In this document: positions 20,499 through 34,708 of the stretch, in pieces
How the letters are laid out: each line of letters begins with the position of its first letter
Numbering within the stretch: position 1 is the first letter of the stretch
DNA from: Phoronis australis
Lineage: Eukaryota; Phoronida; Phoronidae
Assembly (NCBI GenBank): GCA_002633005.1
Contig: NMRA01000270.1
Coordinates: forward strand, 486,904-550,903
Direction: 5' to 3'
DNA length: 64,000 bases
Position numbers and translations under genes: made by a program
Notes under the pieces: generated by a model
What the model saw: the letters and a program-made list of their open reading frames with translations, nothing else
What the model was told of the DNA's origin: nothing
Databases searched by the model: none

Positions 20499-21569
20499 AT
20501 CGTCATCAAAGTTATCACAAGGTGGCGTAGTATGATCTTCAACACTGCCCCTGCCGATAACTTTGATGGATACCAAAGTTGAGCATTTCCACTCTAGCGA
20601 TGCGTCGATGCTTCCCAACTAAATCCACCAGTTTTCACCAAACAAAATTTGAGTGAACTTCGATCTAAAAGGCCTTTCCCACTGCCTGTGTTGCCGAAGC
20701 TTCGGTCAATGGGTACACTAACGGCTTTCTTGAATCAAAGTTAGCAAACAGCGCAAGTTAACTCCGAAGTAAAAAGGTGGATTTGACAACAAAACGTGAG
20801 AAAACTCAACTTCGATTACATCGGAGTTATCAGAAGGGGTCGCTGCCTGCGTTTGACAACAGCGGGCGGTGACCTTCAGACTACTGCTGATGGTGCAGGT
20901 AGAAATAACCCCAAAGGACTAAGACTGAGTGGTAGACATTTATTAGTACTATAAAATTTAGCTCTTCTGTGAATTACACAACTACAAGGCCTTTCATACT
21001 TAACCTCAACACAAGGATCTTTGTGAGTGTGATTCAGTTCCGGATCAAGGTTAAGAACGCAAATTAACTTTGCAATAGGTGGATTTAACAGTGGAGAGTG
21101 GATTCTTTGATGCAGTAAGGTTAACTTAAGGGACTACCAGCAGGTGTCACTGTCAATATCAGCAAGGGTTGTGGAATCATATGTTTTTTGTTTCAAATAT
21201 TCATCATTCTGCTAACATTTCATTTCACTTATAAAGTATACAATAACAAATCTAAAATAATAATAACGCCTGAACAACATTGTCATTTTGCAATCACTTC
21301 ACTGACCCAGGCATTTAACTGCAATAACTTCAGTGTTGGTTAACTACCCTCACAGTTAATATGAACGGTCCTCTAGCACGAGACCACAAGTTGGTACGAA
21401 AGGACTGAACAAAAGTTGGGCAAGACACACAGAAGTTTGAACAAGTACGAAACTAAGATGTGTTCAATAAACAACGCCATATCTAACTGTCACAGGTCTA
21501 GTTTATTGTAAAATGTAACATGATACAATTCCAATAGCTCCCAGGGCTTGGAATGACCAATGACAAAAA

Positions 21570-22158
21570 NNNNNNNNNNNNNNNNNNNNNNNNNNNNNNN
21601 NNNNNNNNNNNNNNNNNNNNNNNNNNNNNNNNNNNNNNNNNNNNNNNNNNNNNNNNNNNNNNNNNNNNNNNNNNNNNNNNNNNNNNNNNNNNNNNNNNNN
21701 NNNNNNNNNNNNNNNNNNNNNNNNNNNNNNNNNNNNNNNNNNNNNNNNNNNNNNNNNNNNNNNNNNNNNNNNNNNNNNNNNNNNNNNNNNNNNNNNNNNN
21801 NNNNNNNNNNNNNNNNNNNNNNNNNNNNNNNNNNNNNNNNNNNNNNNNNNNNNNNNNNNNNNNNNNNNNNNNNNNNNNNNNNNNNNNNNNNNNNNNNNNN
21901 NNNNNNNNNNNNNNNNNNNNNNNNNNNNNNNNNNNNNNNNNNNNNNNNNNNNNNNNNNNNNNNNNNNNNNNNNNNNNNNNNNNNNNNNNNNNNNNNNNNN
22001 NNNNNNNNNNNNNNNNNNNNNNNNNNNNNNNNNNNNNNNNNNNNNNNNNNNNNNNNNNNNNNNNNNNNNNNNNNNNNNNNNNNNNNNNNNNNNNNNNNNN
22101 NNNNNNNNNNNNNNNNNNNNNNNNNNNNNNNNNNNNNNNNNNNNNNNNNNNNNNNNNN
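21570..22158. other. assembly gap (589 N)
   Basis: Run of N. The 28 bp immediately before it (21542-21569) is identical to 918-945 in the parvin gene, so the gap starts inside a copy of a dispersed repeat, which may have prevented assembly. Confidence 0.99.
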
Positions 22159-22792
22159 AAGAAAACTAAAACAAGAACCATATGTTCTGATAAAAAAATT
22201 TTAATTTTAGGTCACTTCTGTTTTTGAAGAGAACCCAGAAATAATTCAATTTTAATACTGATACAGGTCGGAATTGAATATCAGTAGGAAACTATGACTT
22301 TCACAACCAATGGGAAGCAGGGTTGTGAAACACTAAACTGAATGTGAGACACTCCAAACAAAAACAGATTAGCTCAGATATTTTGATCAAACAATTCTGC
22401 AGATTTAACAATACCCCTAGTGTGAAGGAGTGACATTGTGTTGCACAGCTTGCATTATGAAGATTGATATCAATACAGCAGGGTTATACCCAATTCTATA
22501 TTAATGCCATGTTGTGAACCAGTATGCCCTGCCAGGGATGGGTCCACATAAAACTTCACTGATGCCAGGTGGAAACAGTCTTGTCTATTGCTAACAGGCA
22601 CAGAATGGAAAGGGATGGAAACTTACCATATGCTCCGATAATAAATAATATTGTAGTTTGGTAAACCAAGTTTTCTGTATTGTGATGGTAAAATTATGGA
22701 GTGCATACACATACCAACCTCATGCCAAGAACACATATTGAGAAAACTTTAATGAACTTGTACCAATGTACTTACAGTCTGTCTGAAATAAT

Positions 22793-23035
22793 ATCGTAAA
22801 AATTCTTGTTTAGGACACTAAAAATCTGCTCAAATAAATGTTGGCAGCTGTTCTTGACAACACACTTCAGGCTTTGACGATACAAAATGCAGCGTCCAAT
22901 ATTTGCGAAATACGATAACGCTAAAATTGCCCGTGTCCCAATCTTCTTCATGATCAAGAAAATTTAATTTTGGTTTGAATTTCAGTGCGCCAAATTTTAG
23001 AGACTGGCCCAAACTGGGAGGGGTTACTGTAGGTA
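22793..23035. mobile_element. TA-flanked MITE, family M1, copy c
   Basis: Starts CGTAAAAATTCTTGTTTAGG and ends CCCAAACTGGGAGGGGTTAC followed by TG. Together they form the terminal inverted repeat shared by six elements in this window (consensus CAGTAAAAATTCTCCAGTTT, then GGGAC). The interior is alignable with 29107-29485. The right flank is TA. Confidence 0.7.
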
Positions 23036-25951
23036 TAATGTAGACAACTTAATGCTTAACAGAATCATCTGTACTATCCAAGACTTTAGTCTTGAGCGGT
23101 TACAATCAGTTTTTCCCAAGCACACAGTCACCTCTAAGTGGAGACCAGCTATATGGCGTCAGCAGGCAAGTGGTTGAAATCAAAAGTTTGGATTTTTGAC
23201 AGAAGGCGTGTGCATGGGGATTTTAACCAGTGTGTTTCAGCTGACAGCAGGCTGTAACAAAGATCTCTTGTACTTTTGGATCTGGGACAGGGCTCTTAGG
23301 TCCAGTGGACTTACGACAACAACTAAGTTCACAGACATAGATGTCAACAGTTGGCAACAACTCAACACTCCCCAGTGCAGGGCTGTCGATTAGCGATTAC
23401 CTACCTAAGACAATCGATTGACTGATTGGTGAATGTTGTGATTTCCAATCAAGCGTCAAATTTGTTGCCACTCCATACAATGGAGCAGTGTAGGCGCACA
23501 AAGTTGGTTTAATGACTACACTCAACAACAATGCCTCCATATTGAAAACTAATAACAAGTGTTGTGTCATTAAATACAGGTGGCCATTTGAGACAATGAA
23601 AACAGTTAAACATCAGCAAGCCAAGACCAGCATATTACTGTCTACACCTGCTAACAACTTGGACCAGCTAAAAGCAACCTGTGTTCCATCCAAGGAGCCA
23701 ACTTTTGACTTGGATCACTTCCATAAAATTGGTGGTGAGCCAGGCTTTATAAAAAAAACTGGCAGTTTGTTATTCCTTGTCACTAAACTCAGTCCATAAA
23801 ATGATACACCGTGACAAACCAGCTGGTGGAATACATTCTCAAGCAATAACTGAACTGTCAGTTCTTTTGAACCCCTAAAATCATCTTTTATTTAGGTTAT
23901 TAGTGAGACACTAGAAAAATGTATAATTAGGTAATTTCAAAACTGTAAACACTATATCTCAAAAATGGCTGATACAACTGATAGGATTTGCATAAAATTT
24001 TCAGATATTACAATATTGCTTTATGCGCTGTTCTCTAAAATACGGTTAGTATTTAGGAATTTCTTCGAATGTTCCACATTTCCATGAAAGGATATCAAAA
24101 AATAGAATTTTCATGGATTTCAAGACAAATATCAAAAATTGCATGAAATGAAAAGATAATTCAGAAAAGTGTAACAGACTTTTTGAGATTTCATCATGAA
24201 CATTTATATCAAGTGAAATTTGATCATGTTATTGATAAAACTGTTTTGTTGTCGATACACCTCTTTTGTTATCTCTTCTTTAGATATGGTCACGTGATTC
24301 TGTTCAAGGCAGATTCGTAAAATGTCAAAAATCAAATTCTCCAGGCTTTCTACAATCAGAAAGCGTGTATATATGATTTACTGAATAGAAATCTATAGAT
24401 TTGTATTCATTTGGCTAAATACAGACTAGTCGACAAGGTCCGACATAACGAATTTGTGAACCATTTCATAGCAATAAGCGGTATACATAAAAAGTGTTAT
24501 TTGTGAAGGAAGGAAAGTTCATACCCACTTCAACAGCTTCTCATTAAGATAAAAATGATTTTAAAACAATATGCCCATTTCAAATGAAAAACTACAGTTG
24601 GACATGTTTTCTGGGGATTTGCCGCCAGATTTTAGGAGGCAACAATGCCAGATGCACCAATTATATCTTAACATACTCCAGTATGGTTTTGCTCCAGAAG
24701 TGACCAGATTGTGTTGGAAATTTCCAGTCAATGGCCCAGCTAGAGCGTTTCTGAATGTCTGACTGTGTTTCGGTAACGCTCAAGGAAAGGAATCTAAGTG
24801 CGTCAAAGCTGAGTAAATTTTAAAACATCCTGATGAGTTATACCGGCAATTACTTTTCATGACTAAATGACTCACCTTATGGTGATGACGTGAGAAATAA
24901 TTACATGGAGTGAGAACCTGTGTTTCAACAGGACCAAGAGAAAACCATGTCATCTTTTCCATATGACATTTCAAAACACCACAATAACCAATCAGCTAAA
25001 AAGCAATTAGTCTTTACCATCAAAATGAAATGTTTACTCTGATTTCGATTTTGCATCATTTAATTACTGCTAAAGTGTATAGGTTGCAAGATCTGTACAG
25101 CTTGCTATTGACCATCCTGAATGAACAAGCCACATACAGAAAGGAGATAAGTTGACATTAAAAGGTCATTTTGTAGGAAGAGATACATCTTTGGAGTAAC
25201 CTTGGTATGAGACCAGCTATCAGTCAGACTACTGTATGATAAATCACCACCAACAGGTAACATGGCCATGCGGTCATGCCGTAACCAGGCATAACTGGCA
25301 ACACAGCAACGCTATGTTAGAGTAACTGCTAAACAGCATCCCTTTAATAAAAAGAATTTGTCTTCTTTAAATTCCACTGGAATCGTCCGTATTTTGTCTG
25401 AACGATACACGTTTCCTTTTTCATATTGTACCATTTTGGGTGGTTGGAACCGTTAGTTGAACTTAAAGTGACCATAGGTGGCACTGGATGTCAGATTACC
25501 TAGGAACAATTTACACAAAACTGGCAAAATGACAAACACAGAAACTAGATCATGTTCAACACTTGAGCTACCACTAAATACTTAGTAAAAAAACTCAGCT
25601 AGAGTTTCAAGATGCTGATGTGGACAGACTTTTAACTTATAACACAATGGAGTACAAAATATGGTATAAGGGTAGAGTACTAATATACTAACGATGGGGG
25701 TATTCGGTAATTAGAAGCATGTGTGACTATTGTTATTGGTAGGCTGAAGTTAAACATATTGTTCTTCAGAAATTAATACAGGCACCAGCATGCAGTGAAT
25801 TAGATACGTAGAAATGAGAACTATTATAAGACAAGATCATAAGTACACATTACCATGATGTGGCATTGCAACTTTCATTTTTCATTTTTAGACCTTTCTT
25901 TCAAATTTTGAATATTTCATATCGTCAACACGTCTGCTGCTGGTTACTACT

Positions 25952-26231
25952 GTAAAGGTTCTCCAATTTGGGACATCTTCCAGGAAATGGGACACGGAAA
26001 ACTCCCACAAAAATTGGAAGTATTCATTCCGTAATTTGGGACAAAGGCAATTTTGGCATTCACCATGTTTCTTCAAATTTAAAATAGCATTTCAATCTAC
26101 AGAATGGGTAAATTTGCTATCTTTCCAGTCATTTTTGAAATTGAGACAGCTAATTTCGACTGTTTTTAGAATTTAAGACAAGCTCCGACCTTGAAGAAAA
26201 TAACTAATTTTCCACTTGGAGAATTTTCACC
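25952..26231. mobile_element. TA-flanked MITE, family M1, copy d
   Basis: Begins CTGTAAAGGTTCTCCAATTT then GGGAC and ends ACTTGGAGAATTTTCACCC. TA flanks both ends. Relative to copy c, similarity to the interior is in the opposite orientation. Confidence 0.65.
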
Positions 26232-27949
26232 CTAATGTGATTCTTTTGCTAGTTAGCTCACAATGTGAGGTGAAAGGTGGAATGTTTCTGAATAATTCTT
26301 GGCAATTATTTTGAGAAAGGAAAACAAATGAAGAGTTAATGGTAAAGACAGACTATAGGAACCCTACTGCTTGCCAGTCCAACTGTGGGGAGGAACTCTT
26401 AACTGCAAGTTAGAGTAGCTGGCAAGTCGCTAGTATTTTTTTTTAAGTTTGACAACTACAGAGATATAAGCCCAAATCTGGCATTTAAATGTTTTTAAAC
26501 TTTCATTACTTGTTTTTGAAGTGTCATTCATCAGTTGCAGACAAGTTTATGCAAGGCTGGTGCTCATAAATACACATACATTTCTAAGCTGTAACTGATG
26601 AGTCATTGTATATATTACTTGCATTCACCATGGTCCCTGGTGGAAGTCCGATCAGTTCCATGGCAGTCTGAAATCACTGAGCAACAGGTGTAGACAGATC
26701 AAAAGAGGCTGCAACCCAGCAGCTGACACAGGCAGACAGGTTGAAGACATTATAATGACCAGGGCCATGGTTGTGACCCACAGCTCAGTTGCATTGTTAG
26801 GCAAACATGTTGACATAATCAGTCATGACAGGCAAATTGTTCAAACTGCTGCCACATCAGCTTGAGTTGATCAAAACACTGGTCACAGCAGAGGGCTGAG
26901 AACAATGCCATGGATGATGGCCATAGATAATTATAGCTTATTGTTATAACTTTATTTTGGATGCTGAGGTTGAGAGATAGTGATAAGGCACAGCAGACAA
27001 GGATGTATCCTCTATATAACCTCGATGGACCCAATCTTCTGTTTTTGTTTTCTTTGATTTTGTTTTCCTGTATAGACAGGGAAAGCCATTTTATTAAAAT
27101 TTGCTCAATTGTCTCTTTCTGTACATTTCCCTAAGTGTATATTTCTCAAAGTTGCATAGTTAAAAAAAACATTAAATCCCATGTTATGTATTAGAGATCA
27201 GTTCCTTGTCTGTGTTTCATCAACAAACTTTAATGTTCCTTCAAACAGTTTCAATTGGTCAAATCAAGCACATATCATCCACTTCACAAAACAGCAACAT
27301 GAAAGTCTTGTAGGAACATACCACCAGAACTAGGGAAAGGTCAAAGGTCAGTGCATAGGGTGGAGGGATAGGATTACACAAAATAGATGATTCACAGCAG
27401 CCATAACTCATCCTGGCCCACTAGTGCCTGTCAAGTATTTACCCAGCTGGCAGGCACACGCCTGCACAACTGCAAAACAGAGTCTATTGGCAAAAAGCAC
27501 AACTGCCCTTGGTACACCAGCCATGTCTAGCAAGCTGGTCGTCCAATGCTCAGAGCCCAATGCAAGACCCAGAAACTGAACAACCAAGTATAAATCTGGA
27601 CACCTCTTGCAAAATCGGTGCCATAATTCAATTGAAAGCTACAATATTTAAATATGTTGCCATAGTGAATTCTAACCATTCTAAATACATCAGCTTCCAA
27701 AACCCAATTTCCATTTGTAATCTAGTGGAATACCCTTATGGACGGTTTTGGAGCGCTGAGGCAACTAGCCCATTTAGACCCAGAAATGGAACAACTCTTT
27801 TTAGCATCAATGGTGTTTTATTACCAGTCACTGTGCCAGTATATAATTGGTCCAATTACTTGACTAATCTATCTCTGTGAGGGATGTCTGCTGAACTGGG
27901 TGTGGACTAGGCAAATTACTGGGGGGTCGCAAAACTGAACCAAATGTTG

Positions 27950-27987
27950 TGGAGATTCTAGCTGGAGATTCTAGCTGGAGATTCTAG
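27950..27987. repeat. 13-bp tandem repeat, 3 copies
   Basis: GGAGATTCTAGCT repeated. Confidence 0.9.
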
Positions 27988-29106
27988 TTTCACAACTTTT
28001 ATTTAAATCCACTCTAAAAAGGTATTGATGACAACGTGGGGGTTAAGAAAATAGTTCATGTTGTTTATGGAAAAAAATTTTGAACGCCTTTGAAATGCAC
28101 TTGTGTGGTAAATTGAATATTTTACCAGGTAAAATCTCACCATTTTAAATTTCAACATGGAAGACAAGGGGAGGTCTAACTTTTATGTTCAACACATAAC
28201 ACCAAATAAATACTTTATAATTTTAAATTTCCATAGCACTCTCAAAACCACCACCAGAAATTGTGGACACTCACGAAAATGCCCCATTCTTTAAATGAAA
28301 AAATCAGTTTAGACCAATATTTTTTCTGAACTCGGTGACATTTTTACGATATTGATGAAATGAATATGTGCATTCCTTAACATGGCACAAACCCACTGTT
28401 TATAAAGGATCAGTTTCTAGTTGTGCGGAAATGTGAACTCAATAAAACACTCCTTGTCTCTAAACAGGTGAGCCATTTCCTGTCGCTACGACCAGGTCAC
28501 GATTACCTGTGTCAGCCTCTATTTAATCTTGAATCTCATCTGAAGTCTGAAATGAATTTATCACAGGGTTTAACTGATTGGTATTTCATACTTTAACTTG
28601 AATATCAACTTATTTCAACATCTTTGCAGCCTAACTTCTGACAATAGAAGTATTAAGCTTTAATTTCATTCAGTTAAGAAGGCAATGCAATATGAATTAT
28701 TACTAGTTGACATCATGAAACCTTGAGTTTACTAAGTCCCCGTTTACAGACTGGCTAAACCGCTAGCGGTTTCACTAGCACTTCCTCAAGAAGTAAAAAG
28801 ATCAGTAATGTCATTAAGTTACAAGAATTGCTTTTACTGGCGCTTTGCTAGCAGTTTGATTTACACCAAATCTGCTGGCCTTTTTGTTAAAACTTTTGTA
28901 GCCAGACCATTCACTTCAAAGGACACACATGGGCAGCGGTACCAGGCCTTTGTTTATTGTCGTATTAATCAGTTTATGGCAGAGTGAAGGTGTTTTGACA
29001 ACAATTCTTGATTAAAAGTGATTCAGGTGGTGAGAAAACAAACTAACTGCTGGCGTTTTTGCCACTAATCTGAACATACCGGTAGTATATATGACTCTGT
29101 AATGGA

Positions 29107-29485
29107 ACAGTAAAAATTCTATGGGTTGGGTCAGTGAAAAACTAATTATTTTACCCAAGGTCAGAGCTTGTACCATATTTTAGAAATAAGCAATATTGGT
29201 TAACCAAATTCTAGAATTAAAATACACTGACAAACGATCATTCACCTTCATGCCATGGGGATGCATGAAAATGTTGCATCAGTCCTAATGTTCAACAATT
29301 TTAACAACTACCAAGTCTATTTTGAGACTGTTAATACAAAATGCAATGTCAAATATTTAAGAAATACGATGACTGCCGAAGTTGCTCAAGTCCCAATCTT
29401 CAGAATGAAGAAAATTCAATTTGCCTTGAATTTCAGTGTCCCAAAATTTGGAGACTGTCCCAAATGAACTGGAGATTTTTTACCA
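29107..29485. mobile_element. TA-type MITE, family M1, copy a (longest)
   Basis: Starts CAGTAAAAATTCTATGGGTT and ends CTGGAGATTTTTTACCAG. It shares blocks AGGTCAGAGCTTGTACCA and CCAATCTTCAG with copies b and c. No conserved reading frame. Confidence 0.7.
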
Positions 29486-30883
29486 GAGTAAAATTGCAAT
29501 ATTCACATCTACTGCAGTTTCAAGTGGTAGTCTCTGGTCAAAGTGATTAGCACCAACGATCAAATATCTCACTTCCATGAGTTATCAAGAGGTAACTACC
29601 TTCCTCTTTCTGAAGTACCTGGTAGATCACATTTCTAACACTGGTTTACAACCTGCCTGTGGTTTACAAGGGCTATGTTTACAGTCTGTTACTCACTAGT
29701 CAAAAGCTTTTCCGAAAATGCATGAAGTTTCATAATAGTCCTGCAGTGTATACATTTAATGGTCTATAACAATCCCTATAAACAACAAATGCATGTTGAC
29801 ATTCTCTGGCAAATAAGTCCAGTATTGAGGCCAGGACTAGGCTAAAGTCAACCTTATCTACTGCTAAGTGTCAAGTCAATAAAAACAACATGGTCCATGT
29901 CAGAGTGGAGTTTGTGTTTGTTTTTTCTTCAGGTTTAGGATAAGAAGGAGAGGCTTGGGTAAACAAGGTTGTTTATATAAAATAAGAATGTTTATTTACC
30001 CCTGAGAATTTATAGAACTTTCTAAGAATACAGATAAGGCAAACAAAATGTCTTGATAAAATAATAATTATGGGAAGAAATCATGTTTTTGTTCTTTCGG
30101 CTGCTTTATGCTCCCAATTTCAGCAATAGAAAAATCTTCAAATTGCAGTTTAAGAACTATAGTTTTGTGTAGTTTAAGAACATTTCCAAAGGCGAGCTTT
30201 ACATGAAATTCAGTTACATAAACAAAACAAAACGAAACAAAGGCATTTAAAAAGACTCAAAACGAAAAATTAAAATTGGAGCATACTTAAGTCTCCATAA
30301 AAGAGACATAAAGATCACATCTCACACATTCCAAATAGGAGGGCTGAGTGCCCTTAGTTACAACATAACAACACCCAACAAACCAGTTACGGCTGCACCA
30401 AGACAACACATACTCAACTACAAAGTTGAAGACTAAATGTTACCTGAGAATATTTTACCAGCCCATCACACTTATTCTGATATGAAACAATCATTGTTCT
30501 TCTCGTACAACCCTGCAGACGGATTCTTCTGAAGCCATGATAAACCATTCTCCGGGCAAAGCAAACTTTTATCTTTGCACCAATGTGAATTATAAAAGGT
30601 GGTTAACGATATAAAAAGTCTGCGTGCACTTCAACAACTCGTATCAAAATTTGAAAATCAATCAAGGAGATACAAAGCAAAGTGTTATGTTAAACACCCT
30701 GCAAGTAATCTGCCTGAATTTGAATTAATTCTGCAGCCCACTGAATTAATAATGAAGTCTAAATGACCCTATTCAAGACAGCCAAGTCCATGGTAACACG
30801 TGGGCATGATAATAGCATTGAACACTTACGGAGTTCAAAATTCTATAAGCTATAAGGATTTCGGAACACTGTCAAAATGAATT

Positions 30884-31145
30884 ACAGTAAAAAAATTCGA
30901 TTTGGGACAAAAATAGCCGACATATTTTTACTTTTCAGACGCTTGCCACACTGGTGCAAATACAAATTTTGCAAATACAAATTTACCTTGAGTGTTGTTT
31001 GGCAATAGCTACGCCATACAATTGATATGAAGTATGCTGAAAACAAAGTAAATCTTCCATAAAAGTAATTTTTGTTGAGAAATTTAACAAATTGAAAATT
31101 CGCCTGTTCACCATATTGTGCCCCAAGCTGAAACATTTTTACTGT
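30884..31145. mobile_element. TA-flanked MITE, family M1, copy e
   Basis: Starts CAGTAAAAAAATTCGATTTG then GGAC and ends TTTTTACTG, with TA on each side. The interior differs from other copies. Confidence 0.65.
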
Positions 31146-34100
31146 AACTGTTTTTATGCTTCACAAAAGTCAATTTACAATAAGTTGTCTTCTTAAAATG
31201 TCCTTTTCTGATTTCATAATTTATCAAAAGCAAAGATAGTTTGTTTAGATTTGTACAAATGAAAATGAACCGATTGCCAGTTTAACTAAAAAACAAATGA
31301 AATCGAATTGATGTGATGGAGTTCAGTCCAGCCCTACCTTTCATTCAAATAAATGAGTCATCTAACAAGGAAATTCATTTGAGCCATCCAAGTAATTTTT
31401 ACAACTCGGACTTTATTTTCTCTCTGGAGTGAAGAGGAAAGAGATCAAATTAGGCTGGGTATATTGGAGAATAAACAGGTAAAAGGTGTGGAGGACTGGT
31501 GAGTTGGACTGTTGTCCAATGCCCCAACAAAGGGGTCACAAGTTAGTTAGGTGCGACCACAACTTTACCCTCTTTTAATATTTCTACAATAACAAAGCAA
31601 ACGGAACTGCAAGTCCTAATCCAAGCATTTTGCTCATTCATTACATTTCATGAATTATAAAGCCAAGTTTTATTGACTGGGGAATTAGTTCAGCTAAATC
31701 TGCAAAAATGACATAAAACTTATAATCCATACAACAAACTGCCCAAGTGATCCAGGTAATAATGTTGTCAACTATTCAATAGTAATAGACTTATCTTAAT
31801 CCACATTTAAGGTGACACTTTGGAGCACTTTACAAATAGCCCACAGTGTTAAATGAATGAGTCATTTAAAACTAACAATGAGACCCATTGAGTTAACCCA
31901 GTCAGGCAAACACATAAATTGTACCAATCAACTGGTGATCATAGTAAGATCCCCAAACATAGATTTTTATATTAAAAACACTTGCACACAGATTGAAACT
32001 ACCTTTTAACAAGAGTTTTAGGATCAAGAACAAGATCAAGCGTACGGTTACAGATTGCGCGGCCTCTCTTACGTCTTGTTTAGTTAGGCCACATGCATGA
32101 CTCATCACCTCCTCAGCTGGGACGACCATTCTCAAGCAACAGTGTTCTTGTCGATTCGCTTAACACTTATCTAGACGAAGATCGCCGGACCAATGTTGAG
32201 AAGTGATCAATGATGATTGCAGTGCCGATTTTTTGCCCGGTGATACTTTCAAATAAATCCAATGCGATTAAATCGTGAAGTAAACAAGTCAATCCACGCG
32301 AATCAAGCCCGGAAGTTCGTCCATAACTATGCTAACTATGTCAGAGATTCGAAAATTGTCCGACATTTCAATCATACCCGAGGCAAATTCCTTCCTCAAA
32401 AGCCTCCTTAGGAGTCGGATTTGAAATAAATGAACAATGCACTTACCTAAATCAATGTTGAGATACTTCTAACGGACTTAGGGGAAATTTAGTAAAGTTT
32501 TGAAGTGCGCTTGGAACCTATGATGGTATGTTTGGAATGACACAAAGAATCTAGACAACGTATTTTACCACTGCGCATTACCCACTGCGCAGGGGTGGAA
32601 CTTAAATAATAATGAGAAATGAAAGTCTGATCACGCCGCGATGGCTCGTTTGGCAGGTGCGAGGCCAATTTGCGCCGATGTTATCAGACCTTGACGGCCG
32701 AAAAGGTTTAAATTACACGCTCGAAAGGAAAGTGGATTTTAATGCTTTGGCACAAAATGTTTTTGTGAGCAAATATATTGCACTATTGCCGATTGCTTAT
32801 CTGTGCCCATCAAAACCATAGATATACACAACTGGCAAAGTAGTTAGTGGCATGTGTGAATATCTTCCTATTTGACAGTTTTGTGAGGGGTCGGCAACGT
32901 TGCTCTCCACTTATGTCCGGCCAGTCATGTCCAGTTAAAAAATTCTGTAAATATATCACCTGAAGTGTATACCTCCAAAAAGTGAAATATTCGCATTTGA
33001 TTTATCATTGCCACCTTGTGCCGTACCGGCGATTGACGGAACAGGGAAGTGGTGCACAAATCTCGGAACTCCTTGGCAGTGTACTTTGTGATCTAAATTC
33101 TGGAGCGAATGAATTCTGTGTTTCAATGTCCTGTTTAATATTGGGGCTGAGGAAACAGCTATTTGGTGAAAATAATTATTTTTCGAAATATATACTTTTA
33201 TTTTTTCATAACTTACAGATCAGAAAACGGGTATCGATTCCTTCGAAAAACAAAGAGATATCCTGAAGCGTTAAACTTAGGCAAATTGTTGAAAATTATC
33301 CGGATTAAGGTAATGTAATCTTATGTAGACAAGTCAAGTCCGTGCATTTTGTCGAATGTCTGCAAAACTAAATTTTAACTCAAGAAAAGTATATATGTTC
33401 CAGTCTAAATGTAGAAAGCCTGTATAATTTGATATTTCGATTTTTTACTAATCTGTCGTTAATTGGGTCGCGTAACCATGTCTTTATAGTAAAATTTGGC
33501 GAAAAAGGAAATCCCTCATACAACAGTGTTAAAAACAATTCCGTATATGTGTTAGAGAATAATGTATACATAATAGTATCTAAAGGTTTTTTATGAATCC
33601 GGTAAGCTATTTCTGAGATATGATGTTCCGAATTTTAACATTTTCTAGACTCATAGATAACCCCAAAGTTCACTGAAGCCCAGTGCGCTGTGCGGCACCA
33701 CGCCGTACCTGTTGTGATGTGGCTAAATTTAAACTTGTGCGAAAAACAAGTCCTTGCAGAAAATCATGGCTTCACCTTAATTGAAACGACGATTGCCCTC
33801 TCACCCAAGGTTTTTGTAGCGTGCTATTGGTCGAAGCCGTTTTTCAGTTAATGCTTTTTGATGAGAGTATAAGGCCCAATTCGAGTTTCTTATTTTTAGA
33901 AAGCGACAGGGCAAAATGCACCTTACGCTTGACAACACACACGTACTAGTCTTTCACTGGACGCCGCCCAAAGCCCGCCCACTCATGTCCATCGTTTCTC
34001 GCAAAAAACTCTGCAGTGACGGATAAAACGCGAAACATTTGAGAGCATATAACTGTAAAGTCGGTTTGATTTATTAAGTTGAATTTCATATATGCAACAC

Positions 34101-34670
34101 AACAACAAATGACGTATTTATTTTTCACTGAATTCAGAGGTCTGTTTGAAGAACGGGGGCTTCCGGAAACCCGTGTCAAACTCTAAGACCTGTCATCGGC
34201 ACTGATAACTAAACACCGCCATTCACATTTTCACCTGAACTTGTCGTCTCCAAGAAGCAGAGACATTTTTTACCCGGCAAGTGTAAGAGTAATCTGATAA
34301 GTCCACAACCCAATTCGCCATTCAGTAAGGTCACGAATGACGTCATTGACTCGAAATAGGCAAACAAGAAAAATAGACCACGTTTGTGAGGACGCCTGTC
34401 TGTCAAATCCCACTTGAGGGTTTCTTGTAAGGGATTATAATATTCAGTAGCCCGTTCACTTTCAAAGATTGACTTTGTAGTAATTTTGTCCAAGTGCTTC
34501 ATTTGTAATAGAATCTAGAAAGATATAATCCTGCCACCTGAGAATTTTACCAATCTCCTTCCTGGTCAGTCAGTCGTTTTTTTCTTTAACGTATATTCCA
34601 TGGATTATTATTTGTATCATTTACTTATTATTATTTACTAATTGTTTTATTCATATGTTTATGAACAGGG

Positions 34671-34708
34671 ACCTTCTTAATAGCGGCCAGAAACCTTATT
34701 AAGAAGGT
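34671..34708. repeat. short perfect hairpin
   Basis: ACCTTCTTAATA and its exact inverse at 34697-34708 with a 14-bp loop. Function unknown. Confidence 0.6.

Noticed and set aside
21498-22227. Long reading frames across the N gap
   Set aside because: They consist of unknown bases and have no sequence content.
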